From Chloroflexia bacterium (GTDB taxonomy: Bacteria; Chloroflexota; Chloroflexia; Thermomicrobiales; UBA6265): 17,950 bases of DNA. A model generated the notes under the pieces. It saw only the letters and a list, made by a program, of their open reading frames with translations. It was not told the origin of the DNA and did no database searches. This document shows, piece after piece, positions 1 through 7,251 of the stretch. Location: the NCBI GenBank assembly GCA_013698285.1, contig JACCVE010000490.1, positions 1-17,950 of the forward strand, in the 5' to 3' direction. The position numbers were made by a program, and so were the translations under genes. Within the stretch, counting starts at the first letter, position 1; every line of letters begins with the position of its first letter.

Positions 1-1155
1 GAACGGGTCAAGCAGCAACTCGCCGAGAACGAGGTCGTCCCGGAGGAGTGGGGCGGCGACGTGCCGATGGTCGAGGTGTCGGCCCGCGAGAAGCTGGGGC
101 TCGACGATCTCCTCGAGGTGCTGCTGCTGGTCGCGGACGTCAACGAACTGAAGGCCAACCCACATCGCCCCGCCACCGGGGTGGTGATCGAGGCCAAGGT
201 TGACAGGATGCGCGGCCCCGTCGCCACCCTGCTGGTCCAGAGCGGGACGCTCAACCTGCGCGACGTCGTCGTGGCCGGCTCCACGTCGGGCCGTGTCAAG
301 GCGATGTTCGACGACCGGGGCAAGCGGATTCGCCGGGCGGAGCCGAGCTTCCCGGTCGAGGTCCTCGGCCTGCTCGAATTGCCGCAGGCCGGCGACACCT
401 TCCAGGTCTACGAGGACGAGAAGGTCGCCAGGGCCCTGGTCGAGGAGCGACAGGCCCGGCGGCGGGCGGACTCGCTGGTCGGCGACCGGCCGGTCAAACT
501 TACTGAACTCTACAGTCAGGTCCAAGAGGGAGAGACCGCCGAGTTGCGGGTGATTCTGAAGGCGGACGTGCAGGGGTCCCTCGGCGCGATCCAGACCGCC
601 CTGTTGAAGCTCAACGAGGGGGGAGAGCAGACGGTCCAGGTGACGATCCAGTTCGCCGGGGCCGGCGCGATCACCGAATCCGACGTCAGCCTGGCCTCGG
701 CCACGCGCTCGATCATCATCGGCTTCAATGTCCGGCCGGACGTGGCGGCGAAGCGGGCGGCCGACACCAGCAAGGTCGACATCCGCTTCTACAACATCAT
801 CTACAACCTCCTCGACGAGGTAAAGGCGGCCATGGTCGGCCTCCTGGCGCCGGTCTTCCAAGACGTGACCGACGGATACGCCGAGGTCCGCGACACCTTC
901 AAGTTGCCCTCGGGTGACCTGGTGGCCGGGCTCTATGTCCTCGACGGCCGGATCTCGCGCAACTCTCGCGTCCGTGTGCTGCGCGACGGGACCGTGGTCC
1001 ACGAGGGGACGGTCAAGTCCCTGAAGCGGTTCAAGGACGATGTCCGGGACGTGGCCGCCGGCTACGAGTGTGGGTTGGGCCTCGACTCCTACAATGACCT
1101 CGTGGTGAAGGACCAGCTCGAGTTCTTCCACAGCGAAGAAGTCGCCCGGACATAG
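1..1155 (+). CDS. infB: Translation initiation factor IF-2, C-terminal part (5' end outside window)
   Basis: IF-2 is the GTPase that brings initiator fMet-tRNA to the 30S subunit and promotes subunit joining. The frame is open from base 1, so the N-terminal region and most of the G domain lie upstream; 384 codons remain before the TAG at 1153-1155. What is visible fits the family in order: the end of the G domain with the G5 'VSA' element (about residues 25-27 of the fragment), a beta-barrel domain II (KANPHRPATG, then VLGLLELPQAGD), the IF-2 domain III (the ADVQGSLGAIQ stretch) and the C-terminal fMet-tRNA-binding barrel ending in CGLGLDSYNDLVVKDQLEFF. It heads the plus-strand translation gene cluster; rbfA follows 67 bases downstream. 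Identification is secure; only the missing 5' end is unknown. Confidence 0.97.
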   Translation, partial: ERVKQQLAENEVVPEEWGGDVPMVEVSAREKLGLDDLLEVLLLVADVNELKANPHRPATGVVIEAKVDRMRGPVATLLVQSGTLNLRDVVVAGSTSGRVKAMFDDRGKRIRRAEPSFPVEVLGLLELPQAGDTFQVYEDEKVARALVEERQARRRADSLVGDRPVKLTELYSQVQEGETAELRVILKADVQGSLGAIQTALLKLNEGGEQTVQVTIQFAGAGAITESDVSLASATRSIIIGFNVRPDVAAKRAADTSKVDIRFYNIIYNLLDEVKAAMVGLLAPVFQDVTDGYAEVRDTFKLPSGDLVAGLYVLDGRISRNSRVRVLRDGTVVHEGTVKSLKRFKDDVRDVAAGYECGLGLDSYNDLVVKDQLEFFHSEEVART

Positions 1156-1222
1156 GGCGTCAGGGCGGGTGGCCGTCTCCCGCGGACGGGGACCGCCACT
1201 CGCGGCGCGGAGGATAGGGCAG

Positions 1223-1594
1223 ATGAGCAGACGCACCCGCCAGGTCGGGGAGTTCTTGCGCGAAGAGCTGACAGACATCGTGAGGCGGGAAATGCGCGAC
1301 CCGCGATTGGGCTTCTGGAGCCTGACGCGGGTCGATGTCACGCCGGACCTGCGGTCGGCACGGGTGTACGTCAGTGTCCTCGGGACCGACCAGGAGCGGG
1401 CCGAGACTCTGGCCGCGATGCGCTCGGCGGCGGCGTTCATCCGCCATCACCTCAAGCCGCGCCTCCGGATGCGCCATATCCCCGATCTCGAGTTCCGGGA
1501 CGATCGTTCGATGGAACACGCTGAGGAAATCGCGCGGACCCTGCGGACCCTCAACGTGACGGCCGCGCCGGCCCCGGCACCGGACCAGGGATGA
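1223..1594 (+). CDS. rbfA: Ribosome-binding factor A (30S maturation)
   Basis: RbfA binds the 30S subunit late in assembly and is needed for 16S rRNA 5'-end maturation and cold adaptation. The 123-residue product is a normal family length and consists of a single KH-like fold. Typical features are the N-terminal RRTRQVGEFLREELTDIV, the DPRLGF turn (26-31), the VTPDLRSARVYVSVLG strand pair, and the C-terminal IPDLEFRDDRSMEHAEEI segment. I chose the ATG at 1223 because GGAGG lies at 1209-1213, nine bases upstream, and because the family begins close to this point; a GTG at 1169 would add 18 unrelated residues. The infB-rbfA order is classical. The stop overlaps the next gene's start as ATGA (1591-1594), implying translational coupling. 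The tail after residue 112 is a short Ala/Pro-rich extension. Confidence 0.96.
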   Translation: MSRRTRQVGEFLREELTDIVRREMRDPRLGFWSLTRVDVTPDLRSARVYVSVLGTDQERAETLAAMRSAAAFIRHHLKPRLRMRHIPDLEFRDDRSMEHAEEIARTLRTLNVTAAPAPAPDQG

Positions 1595-2619
1595 GCGGGA
1601 TGGGTGGGGGCAGCTGGGCGTTGGACCGGGAGGCCGCGATGCGGTCGCTCGAGGTGTTGCGGGGCGCCCGCCACGTGCTGATGCCGACGCACCAGAATGT
1701 GGATGCCGACGGGCTCGCGACGCCGATCGCGCTCAGTATGGCGCTGGAGGGATTCGGCGTCTCATCGACCGTGGTCGTCTCCGACGGGCAACTGCCGAAG
1801 AATCTCCGGTTCCTGCCGGGGATCGACCGTGTCCTGTGCTACGGGGAGGCCACCCTGCCCGACCACGATATCCTCTGTCTCGCCGACTGCGCCGACCGCC
1901 GCCGGCTCGGGCAGTTCTTTGCCGATGATCCCGGTCGCCTCGCGGGCGGCGTCCCGATCATCAACATTGATCACCACGTCACCAACGACCGGTACGGTGT
2001 CGTCAATATCGTCGAGCCAGCGGCCGCCGCCACCGCCGAGGTGGTCGCGGCACTGCTGGCAGAGTGGGGCGTGCCGATGTCCCAGGGGCTGGCCCAGTGC
2101 CTGCTGGCGGGGATCTACGGCGACACGCTCGGGCTGAGGACCTCATCGGCGACGTCGCGCACTATCCGGACGGCGGCCGACTTGGTCGATGCCGGGGCAA
2201 ACCCCGAACCGGTGGTCGACGCGTTGTTCCGGGTCAAACCCAAATCCACGGTCTGCCTCTGGGAGCGGGCCCTGCGCGAGGTCCGCTGGACGGGCCGGGT
2301 GATCTGGACCGAGCTGACCCGGGCGACGCTGGAGGAGTGCCGCGCCGTCCCGAGCGAGGCGGAGGGATTCGTGAACTTCATCGCCGGCACGGAAGGGTCG
2401 CTCGTGGCGGCGATGTTGTACGAGACCGACTTCGGCTGGCGGGTCAGTCTCCGTAGCCTGCCGGAGGACGTCGACGTCGCCGCGATCGCCGCCGAGTTCG
2501 GTGGCGGGGGCCATCCCCGGGCAGCGGGCTGCGAGATTCGCGGCGGCGAGGACCAGCGCGACGCCTTCCTCAATCGAGTTTCGGAATCGGCGGCGTCGAG
2601 TCACCGCTCCGAGGACTAG
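1591..2619 (+). CDS. nrnA: DHH/DHHA1 phosphoesterase, NrnA-like (oligoribonuclease / pAp phosphatase)
   Basis: The product (342 aa) is a two-domain DHH-family phosphoesterase. The DHH domain shows the metal-binding HQNVDADG motif (34-41), a DCAD motif (99-102), the signature NIDHHVTN (125-132) with DHH at 127-129, and GIYGDT (174-179). The DHHA1 substrate domain carries GGGGHPRAAGC (304-314). Family members at this position degrade short RNA oligonucleotides (nanoRNA) and dephosphorylate 3'-phosphoadenosine 5'-phosphate; some also cleave cyclic-dinucleotide breakdown products such as pApA. Which substrate applies cannot be read from the sequence. The start ATG overlaps the rbfA stop (ATGA). 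The gene sits between rbfA and truB, a placement known from several Gram-positive-type lineages, and fits a cluster devoted to translation and RNA turnover. Confidence in the family is high; the symbol is by analogy. Confidence 0.9.
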   Translation: MSGMGGGSWALDREAAMRSLEVLRGARHVLMPTHQNVDADGLATPIALSMALEGFGVSSTVVVSDGQLPKNLRFLPGIDRVLCYGEATLPDHDILCLADCADRRRLGQFFADDPGRLAGGVPIINIDHHVTNDRYGVVNIVEPAAAATAEVVAALLAEWGVPMSQGLAQCLLAGIYGDTLGLRTSSATSRTIRTAADLVDAGANPEPVVDALFRVKPKSTVCLWERALREVRWTGRVIWTELTRATLEECRAVPSEAEGFVNFIAGTEGSLVAAMLYETDFGWRVSLRSLPEDVDVAAIAAEFGGGGHPRAAGCEIRGGEDQRDAFLNRVSESAASSHRSED

Positions 2620-2633
2620 GCGGGGACCCAGCG

Positions 2634-3593
2634 ATGTCACGTCCGCCCTCCACCGGCCGGTTGCACGGGTTCGTCGTCATCGACAAACCCGCGTCGTGGA
2701 CGAGTCACGATGTGGTCGGTTGGGCGAGGCGGGTGTTCGGAGAACGGAGGATCGGCCACGCGGGCACGCTCGACCCGGCCGCCACCGGCGTCCTGCCGCT
2801 TGCCGTCGGCCAGGCGACAAGGTTCGTCGAGTACCTGTCGGGAGCCGACAAGGCCTACCGGGCCACGTTCCGGTTCGGCGTCACGACCGATTCTCTCGAC
2901 GGCGATGGGCGGGTGACGGCGACGGCCGCCACCTCGGGAGTTGACGCGGAGACCATCAGTACGGAACTGCGGCGTTGGCTTGGCCCGATCGAGCAGGTAC
3001 CACCCATGTATTCGGCGATCAAGATCGGCGGCGAACGGCTCTACGAGGCGGCCCGGCGTGGTGAGGAGATCGACCGGGCGAGCCGATCCATCCGGATCGA
3101 CGGTCTGGACCTCGTCGGCTGGGACCCGCCCGACGCGGACGTGGTGGTCCGCTGCTCGAAGGGCACCTACGTCCGCTCCCTGGCCGCCGACATCGGCGCC
3201 GCGCTGGGGCCGGGCGCGCACCTCGCCAACCTGGTCCGGCTCAGGACCGGCCCGTTTTGGCTCGACGAGGCCTGGACGATTCCCGAATTGACCGAGCGGT
3301 GGGACGACGCGGGAGAGGCCTGTTGGCCCGCGATCGCCCACCACCCGGACGCGGTCCTCGAGACCTGGCCCGCTCTTCTCCTAGGCGACGAGGGGAGGAC
3401 CCGTTGGTTCCACGGCCTCGCTGTCCACGCCGGCGAGGACGCGCCCGCGGCGATCCCGGGCCAAGGTTGTCGGGCTTACGATGTGTCTGGTGAGTTCATG
3501 GGGACGGGAACTCTCGGGGCCAATGGAAATGAGTGGAAACCGGCGAAGGTCTTCCAGCCAGTACCGGTGGAGGTCCACGACGGACATGGTTGA
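2634..3593 (+). CDS. truB: tRNA pseudouridine-55 synthase
   Basis: TruB isomerises U55 in the T-psi-C loop of tRNAs. The 319-aa product has GFVVIDKPASWTSHDVV (12-28), the catalytic motif GTLDPAATG (44-52) with the nucleophilic Asp47, the YSAIK motif (126-130), and KGTYVRSLAADIG (176-188). The C-terminal part from about residue 245, ending in a YDVSGEFMGTG...KPAKVF pattern, looks like the PUA-like TruB_C domain. Start at ATG 2634 is preceded by GGGGA at 2622-2626 and lies 14 bases after the upstream stop. The 3' end overlaps the start of ribF by 8 bases. The downstream gene in the classical order (rpsO) is not here but beyond 16 kb in this window. Confidence 0.96.
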   Translation: MSRPPSTGRLHGFVVIDKPASWTSHDVVGWARRVFGERRIGHAGTLDPAATGVLPLAVGQATRFVEYLSGADKAYRATFRFGVTTDSLDGDGRVTATAATSGVDAETISTELRRWLGPIEQVPPMYSAIKIGGERLYEAARRGEEIDRASRSIRIDGLDLVGWDPPDADVVVRCSKGTYVRSLAADIGAALGPGAHLANLVRLRTGPFWLDEAWTIPELTERWDDAGEACWPAIAHHPDAVLETWPALLLGDEGRTRWFHGLAVHAGEDAPAAIPGQGCRAYDVSGEFMGTGTLGANGNEWKPAKVFQPVPVEVHDGHG

Positions 3594-4596
3594 CGACAGG
3601 ACGACCGTGACATTTCGCTCCCTGGCGGAGCTCCAGCCTTTTCCCCGCGTCATCACGATCGGCACCTTCGACGGTGTTCACCGTGGTCACCAGTGGCTGT
3701 TGCGATCGGCCGCCGACAGGGCCCGTGACCTGGACATCGAGAGCCTGGCGATCACCTTCGAGCCGTTGCCGGCGATGGTCCTCCGTCCCGACCGGTTTCC
3801 TGGGCGATTGTGCGGCGCGGACGAGAAGGTCCGGCGCATCGCGGCCTGCGACGTGAACGCGATCGCGGTGTTGGGATTCAGCCGCGATTTCTCGGAGATG
3901 ACCGCGGAAGCGTTCTTGACCGAGGTCGCGGCCCACGCTCATCCGGTCGAGATGCTGGTCGGGGAGGCGTTCGCCCTCGGCCGCGACCGGGCCGGGACGA
4001 CGGTCGTCCTGGCCGAGATCGCCGACCGTCTCGGCTTCGGCTTCACGCCGATGCCCAGGTTGCTCGATGGCGATACGGTCATCAGCAGCAGTGCCATTCG
4101 CCAGGCGGTGATGAGCGGGGACGTGGCCAAAACACGCCGCCTTCTCGGACGCCCCTTCCGGCTCTCGGGGCCGGTGATCCACGGCGCCCACCTGGGCCGG
4201 ACGATCGGGTTCCCGACGGCGAACGTCGAACCGGCCTCGTCCATCGTCGCTCCGGCGGACGGGATCTACGCGTCCCGGTCATGGCTGCCGGGAGAATCGA
4301 CGCCGCGCCTGTCGATGACCTACGTCGGCCAGCGTCCGACGGTGAACCGGGGAGCCAGGTTGATCGAGACCCACTTGCTGGACTTCGACGGTGACCTCTA
4401 TGGCCGAGAACTCCGCGTCGATCTCATGGCCCGGATCCGGGATGATGCCCACTTTGATAGCCTCGACGAACTCGTCTCCCAACTCCACCGGGACGAACGG
4501 TCGACCCGGTCCCTGCTCGGAGGCATGACACCCCCGGCGGCAGAGCGAACGCCGGCTGGGGACATCTCGCCGCGGGGCCTGGAACTGGAGAGGTGA
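3586..4596 (+). CDS. ribF: Bifunctional riboflavin kinase / FAD synthetase
   Basis: RibF phosphorylates riboflavin to FMN and then adenylates FMN to FAD. The 336-aa product has the N-terminal nucleotidyltransferase domain with GTFDGVHRGH (26-35) and SSSAIR (168-173). It is followed by the flavokinase domain with GRTIGFPTANV (204-214), a GIYAS strand (226-230) and the ETHLLDFDGDLYG segment (261-273) that holds the presumed catalytic Glu261. The last 25 or so residues are a non-conserved tail. I chose ATG 3586 because GGAGGT lies at 3569-3574; the upstream start at 3481 would add 35 residues inside truB that do not resemble the family. The 8-base overlap with truB suggests coupling. This is the last gene of the first operon; about 270 non-coding bases follow. 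Confidence 0.95.
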   Translation: MVDDRTTVTFRSLAELQPFPRVITIGTFDGVHRGHQWLLRSAADRARDLDIESLAITFEPLPAMVLRPDRFPGRLCGADEKVRRIAACDVNAIAVLGFSRDFSEMTAEAFLTEVAAHAHPVEMLVGEAFALGRDRAGTTVVLAEIADRLGFGFTPMPRLLDGDTVISSSAIRQAVMSGDVAKTRRLLGRPFRLSGPVIHGAHLGRTIGFPTANVEPASSIVAPADGIYASRSWLPGESTPRLSMTYVGQRPTVNRGARLIETHLLDFDGDLYGRELRVDLMARIRDDAHFDSLDELVSQLHRDERSTRSLLGGMTPPAAERTPAGDISPRGLELER

Positions 4597-4738
4597 CATC
4601 CGATGACTCGGAAGGTGGGATGGGTGAACATGGCTGGCACATCGGGGAGTTGATCCGGCGGGTGTGTGGGCCGACGAGACCGGTGTGCGCTCGGTCGAAA
4701 CGAGGTGGAGGACCAGGAATTCTGATAATGGACGGTCG
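4597..4738 (+). other. Non-coding spacer after ribF
   Basis: No convincing gene lies here. Codons of the only open plus-strand frame (GTG 4593 to TAG 4826) lack the strong third-position GC of the neighbours. A weak hairpin, GACCG (4678-4682) pairing with CGGTC (4692-4696) around a 9-base loop, could contribute to ribF termination but has no following T-run. Confidence 0.4.
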
Positions 4739-4768
4739 TTGGAGGTCTGTCCGGCACCGTGATATACT
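4739..4768 (+). promoter_or_regulatory. Likely sigma70-type promoter for infC-rpmI-rplT
   Basis: A -10 hexamer TATACT lies at 4763-4768 (five of six consensus bases) within an A/T-rich run that stands out in this GC-rich DNA. A poor -35 candidate TTGGAG lies at 4739-4744 with an 18-base spacer. Transcription would begin near 4775, leaving a leader of about 90 bases before infC. The same -10 hexamer occurs ahead of rpsO (16178-16183). Confidence 0.6.
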
Positions 4769-4789
4769 TTGTCGTTGTCGCGGCATCGA

Positions 4790-4815
4790 ACACGCTGGGA
4801 TCATGCCCCGCGTGT
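4790..4815 (+). promoter_or_regulatory. Hairpin in the infC mRNA leader
   Basis: ACACGC (4790-4795) pairs with GCGTGT (4810-4815); after one T/C mismatch, GGG (4797-4799) pairs with CCC (4806-4808) around a six-base loop (4800-4805). The element lies between the predicted transcription start and the infC Shine-Dalgarno site, where infC operons of several phyla carry an L20-binding or attenuating leader. There is a T-rich stretch just after it (CTTTGTGTT), not a clean T-run, so attenuation is possible but not shown. Confidence 0.45.
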
Positions 4816-4863
4816 CTTTGTGTTAGGCGAACGTCACGTCTCAATGCCACGAGGAGGCTTGCT

Positions 4864-5664
4864 ATCTCTCGACCAGTCCAAACGCGGATCAACGAGCGGA
4901 TCCGTATTCGTGAAGTCCGGGTCATCGACGAAGAAGGTGCTCAGGTGGGAGTCATCCCGACCCGGGATGCCCTCGAGATGGCGCGAGAGCGGGGTCTCGA
5001 TCTCGTCGAGGTGGCGCCGAACGCGATTCCGCCCGTCTGCCGGTTGATGGATTACGGGAAGTTCCGCTACGAGCAGAGTCGTAAGGAGCGGGATTCGCGC
5101 CGCAACCAGCACGTCGTCGAGTTGAAAGAGATCCGGATCCAACCGAAGATTGGCGATCACGACCTCGAGACGAAGAGTCGTCAGGCGGCCAAGTTTCTCG
5201 ACGGGGGCGATAAGGTGAAATTCACCGTCCGCTTCCGGGGCCGGGAGATGGCTCACCCGGAGATCGGCCGGGGGCTGCTGGACCAACTGGTCGAGATGCT
5301 GCGGACGACCAGTACCGTCGAACAGACGCCCCGACTGGAAGGGCGGACGATGACGCTCTACCTCGCGCCGGTGAAGCCGAAGTTGGCCCCGAGCGAGCGG
5401 CCGTCGTCCGCGCGGACCTCCGGGGATGATGCGACGGACGATTCCGACGACGCGACTCCCCCGGAGTTGTCCACCGTCGGAGCCGATGGGGAGGAATCCG
5501 TCGCGACCTTGGCTACCGAACCAGTCGGCGAAACGGTACCGGCCGCGGTCGAGCCGGTAACGGCCGGGTCGGCCGTGACCGAGCCGGAGGCGACCGAGCC
5601 AGTTGTGGCTGAGGCAGGGCAGCCCGAGGCGGTGAGTCCCCAGGCGGCGACAGTGAACGAGTGA
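4864..5664 (+). CDS. infC: Translation initiation factor IF-3 with ATC start and long acidic C-terminal tail
   Basis: IF-3 binds the 30S subunit, prevents premature 50S joining and proofreads the start codon. The family core spans residues 1-172: N domain with INERIRIREVRVIDEEGAQ (9-27), the LVEVAPNAIPPVCRLMDYGKF stretch (47-67), the linker with EIRIQPKIGDHD (89-100) and the C domain with KVKFTVRFRGREM (117-129). Residues 173-266 form an extra tail rich in Pro, Ala, Glu, Thr and Val, predicted disordered. The start is set at ATC 4864, six bases after GAGGAGG (4851-4857). In this frame there is no ATG, GTG or TTG between the GTG at 4759, which overlaps the promoter -10, and the conserved domain. 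Rare AUU/AUC starts are known for infC and underlie IF-3 autoregulation. It is first in the infC-rpmI-rplT operon. Confidence 0.93.
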   Translation: MSRPVQTRINERIRIREVRVIDEEGAQVGVIPTRDALEMARERGLDLVEVAPNAIPPVCRLMDYGKFRYEQSRKERDSRRNQHVVELKEIRIQPKIGDHDLETKSRQAAKFLDGGDKVKFTVRFRGREMAHPEIGRGLLDQLVEMLRTTSTVEQTPRLEGRTMTLYLAPVKPKLAPSERPSSARTSGDDATDDSDDATPPELSTVGADGEESVATLATEPVGETVPAAVEPVTAGSAVTEPEATEPVVAEAGQPEAVSPQAATVNE

Positions 5665-5686
5665 TCGTGATGATGAGGTAGCGTCC

Positions 5687-5708
5687 GGCCATTGTGGTCA
5701 GGATGGCC
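5687..5708 (+). promoter_or_regulatory. Hairpin upstream of rpmI (possible L20 operator)
   Basis: GGCCAT (5687-5692) pairs perfectly with ATGGCC (5703-5708) around a 10-base loop, ending nine bases before the rpmI Shine-Dalgarno AGGAGG (5717-5722). A competing pairing GTGG (5694-5697) with CCAC (5707-5710) is mutually exclusive with it. In Escherichia coli L20 represses translation by binding upstream of rpmI; a similar role here is inference only. Confidence 0.3.
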
Positions 5709-5727
5709 ACGGCGAGAGGAGGACATG

Positions 5728-5952
5728 ATGGCGGCAAAGAAGCGAGCGGCGGGTCCGAAGCTCAAGACGCATAAGGGCGCGGCCCGCCGGTTCAAGTTCA
5801 CCGGCACCGGCAAGATCATGCGGGCGAAGGGGATGAAGAGCCACTTCCGCCGGCGGAAGGCGCCCCGCGTGAAGCGGCAGTTCGATCGGATGCTGGTGGT
5901 GGACAAGACGAACGAGCAGAGCATCAAGCAGATGATGCCCTACGGTAGTTAG
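5728..5952 (+). CDS. rpmI: 50S ribosomal protein L35
   Basis: L35 is a small, very basic 50S protein. The 74-residue product has the family signature KLKTHKGAARRFKFTGTGKI near the N-terminus and RRRKAPRVKRQF further on, and is close to the usual length (about 65) with a slightly longer C-terminus. Two adjacent ATG codons (5725 and 5728) are possible starts; 5728 leaves five bases after AGGAGG (5717-5722) whereas 5725 leaves only two, so 5728 is preferred. It lies between infC and rplT as in the classical operon. Confidence 0.95.
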   Translation: MAAKKRAAGPKLKTHKGAARRFKFTGTGKIMRAKGMKSHFRRRKAPRVKRQFDRMLVVDKTNEQSIKQMMPYGS

Positions 5953-6013
5953 GGTGATGAGGCTGGTCCGGCGATAGCGACGGATCGTGGGCGGCGACTC
6001 GGAGTACGATGAG

Positions 6014-6376
6014 ATGGCACGGATCAAGCGCGGAGTGGCCGCCCACCGGCGACACAAGAAGGTGCTCGCCCAGGTGAAGGGCCACCGGGCGACAAATAAT
6101 CGCCTCTACAAGCGGGCCCATGAATCGCTCATGCATGCGTTGACGTATGCGTACCGCGACCGCCGTAATCGGAAGCGGATGATGCGCAGGTTGTGGATCA
6201 CTCGGATCAACGCCGCCGCTCGTTTAAATGGGATGCCCTACAGCCGGTTCATCCAGGGGCTGACCCTCGCCGGCGTCGAGGTCGACCGGAAGATGATGGC
6301 CGACCTAGCCGTCCGCGACGAGGCGGCGTTCTCTGCCCTGACCGACGTGGCCCGCCGATCGCTCCCGGTCGCCTGA
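6014..6376 (+). CDS. rplT: 50S ribosomal protein L20
   Basis: L20 binds 23S rRNA early in 50S assembly and in characterised bacteria represses its own operon. The 120-residue product is typical, with MARIKRGVAAHRRHKKVL at the N-terminus, a basic helix with YRDRRNRKRMMRRLWITRIN (47-66), and the C-terminal globular part with GMPYSRFIQGLTLAGVEVDRK. The start is ATG 6014 with GGAG at 6001-6004; a GTG-type start at 5987 would add nine atypical residues. Its stop TGA (6374-6376) overlaps a CTG that may start the next gene. Confidence 0.96.
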   Translation: MARIKRGVAAHRRHKKVLAQVKGHRATNNRLYKRAHESLMHALTYAYRDRRNRKRMMRRLWITRINAAARLNGMPYSRFIQGLTLAGVEVDRKMMADLAVRDEAAFSALTDVARRSLPVA

Positions 6377-7245
6377 ACCTGGACCTGGACGATCTCGTCG
6401 CCCTCGGTGACATCATCTCCAGTCCTCAGAACAGCGTCATCCGCGACATCCGCTCGCTCCGCCGCCGGCAAGCCCGGCAGGCTGAGCGGGCGTTTGTCGT
6501 CGAGGGGGAGCGCGCCGTCGCCGACGCCCTGGGCCGGGGGGTCGTACCACGCTTGGTCCTGATCCGAGAAGGGTGGCAGCCACAGCTCCCTGCGCTCCCT
6601 GAGCTGCTCGCCGGGGTCAACACCCTCCGGGTGGCTACCGCCACCGTCTTCGACGGCGTGGCCGACACCGAGCACCCCGCCGGAATCCTCGTCGTCCTGT
6701 CGATGCCGGCACACCCGATTGCCGGGGACGTGGACCTCCTCGTCCTGGTCGATCAGGTGCGTGACCCCGGAAATTTGGGAACGCTGATCCGGTCGTCCGC
6801 CGCGTTCGGCGCGACGTGCCTCCTCCTCACACCGGCCACTGTCGACCCGTATCACCCGAAGACCGTCCGGGCGGCCATGGGTGCCCACTTCGCGATCTCG
6901 ATCGGTGCCCTCGACGCGGCGTGGCGCGAACGGTTATCCGCCGGCGATGTCCAGGTCGTGGTCTCCCGGGGTAACGGTGGGAATGCGCCCGACGAGATCG
7001 ACTGGTGCCGCCCCAGTGTCCTGGTGATCGGGAACGAGGCGACCGGCGTCTCGGATGAGGTCGAAGGGCTGGCGACGACGACGGTCACGATCCCCATGCA
7101 CGGACAGGTCGAGTCGTTGAACGCCGGCATCGCCGGAGCGGTGATCCTGTCGGAAGTTGCCCGGCAACGGCGCCAGATAGGCCGGACGGGGCCGTCGCCG
7201 CCCGACGCGCCAGGGATCTCGCGAACGATCCCGCCGACCTTTTGA
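6373..7245 (+). CDS. SpoU/TrmH-family rRNA 2'-O-methyltransferase (start codon uncertain)
   Basis: This is a SAM-dependent 2'-O-ribose methyltransferase of the trefoil-knot SPOUT group, most like the 23S rRNA-modifying TrmH/RlmB branch. Counting from 6373, the N-terminal substrate-binding domain contains ISSPQNSVIRDIRSL (15-29) and FVVEGERAVADAL (41-53). The knot domain has LVDQVRDPGNLGTLIRSSAAFG (125-146), IGNEATGVSDE (219-229) and IPMHGQVESLNAGIAGA (240-256), the three SpoU motifs with the conserved Arg, Asn-Glu and Ser-Leu-Asn. No ATG, GTG or TTG occurs in frame between a GTG at 6193, deep inside rplT, and a TTG at 6553, which would delete the FVVEGER motif. The start is therefore probably non-standard: CTG at 6373, overlapping the rplT stop as CTGA, or an ATC at 6412/6415. 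SpoU genes next to rplT are common. The exact target nucleotide is unknown. Confidence 0.88.
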   Translation: MNLDLDDLVALGDIISSPQNSVIRDIRSLRRRQARQAERAFVVEGERAVADALGRGVVPRLVLIREGWQPQLPALPELLAGVNTLRVATATVFDGVADTEHPAGILVVLSMPAHPIAGDVDLLVLVDQVRDPGNLGTLIRSSAAFGATCLLLTPATVDPYHPKTVRAAMGAHFAISIGALDAAWRERLSAGDVQVVVSRGNGGNAPDEIDWCRPSVLVIGNEATGVSDEVEGLATTTVTIPMHGQVESLNAGIAGAVILSEVARQRRQIGRTGPSPPDAPGISRTIPPTF

Positions 7246-7251
7246 TAGACT
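7223..7251 (+). promoter_or_regulatory. Possible weak promoter for the HU gene
   Basis: TAGACT at 7246-7251 matches four of six -10 consensus bases and follows an unusual T-run at the end of the methyltransferase gene. No good -35 is visible around 7223-7228. A separate transcript for the HU gene is plausible given the 87-base gap, but this site is only a guess. Confidence 0.25.

Noticed and set aside
4593..4826. Small plus-strand frame of 77 codons whose GTG overlaps the ribF stop as GTGA
   Set aside because: The overlap looks like coupling, but codon use lacks the GC-rich third positions of neighbours, no family is recognisable, and the frame runs through the infC promoter and leader hairpin.
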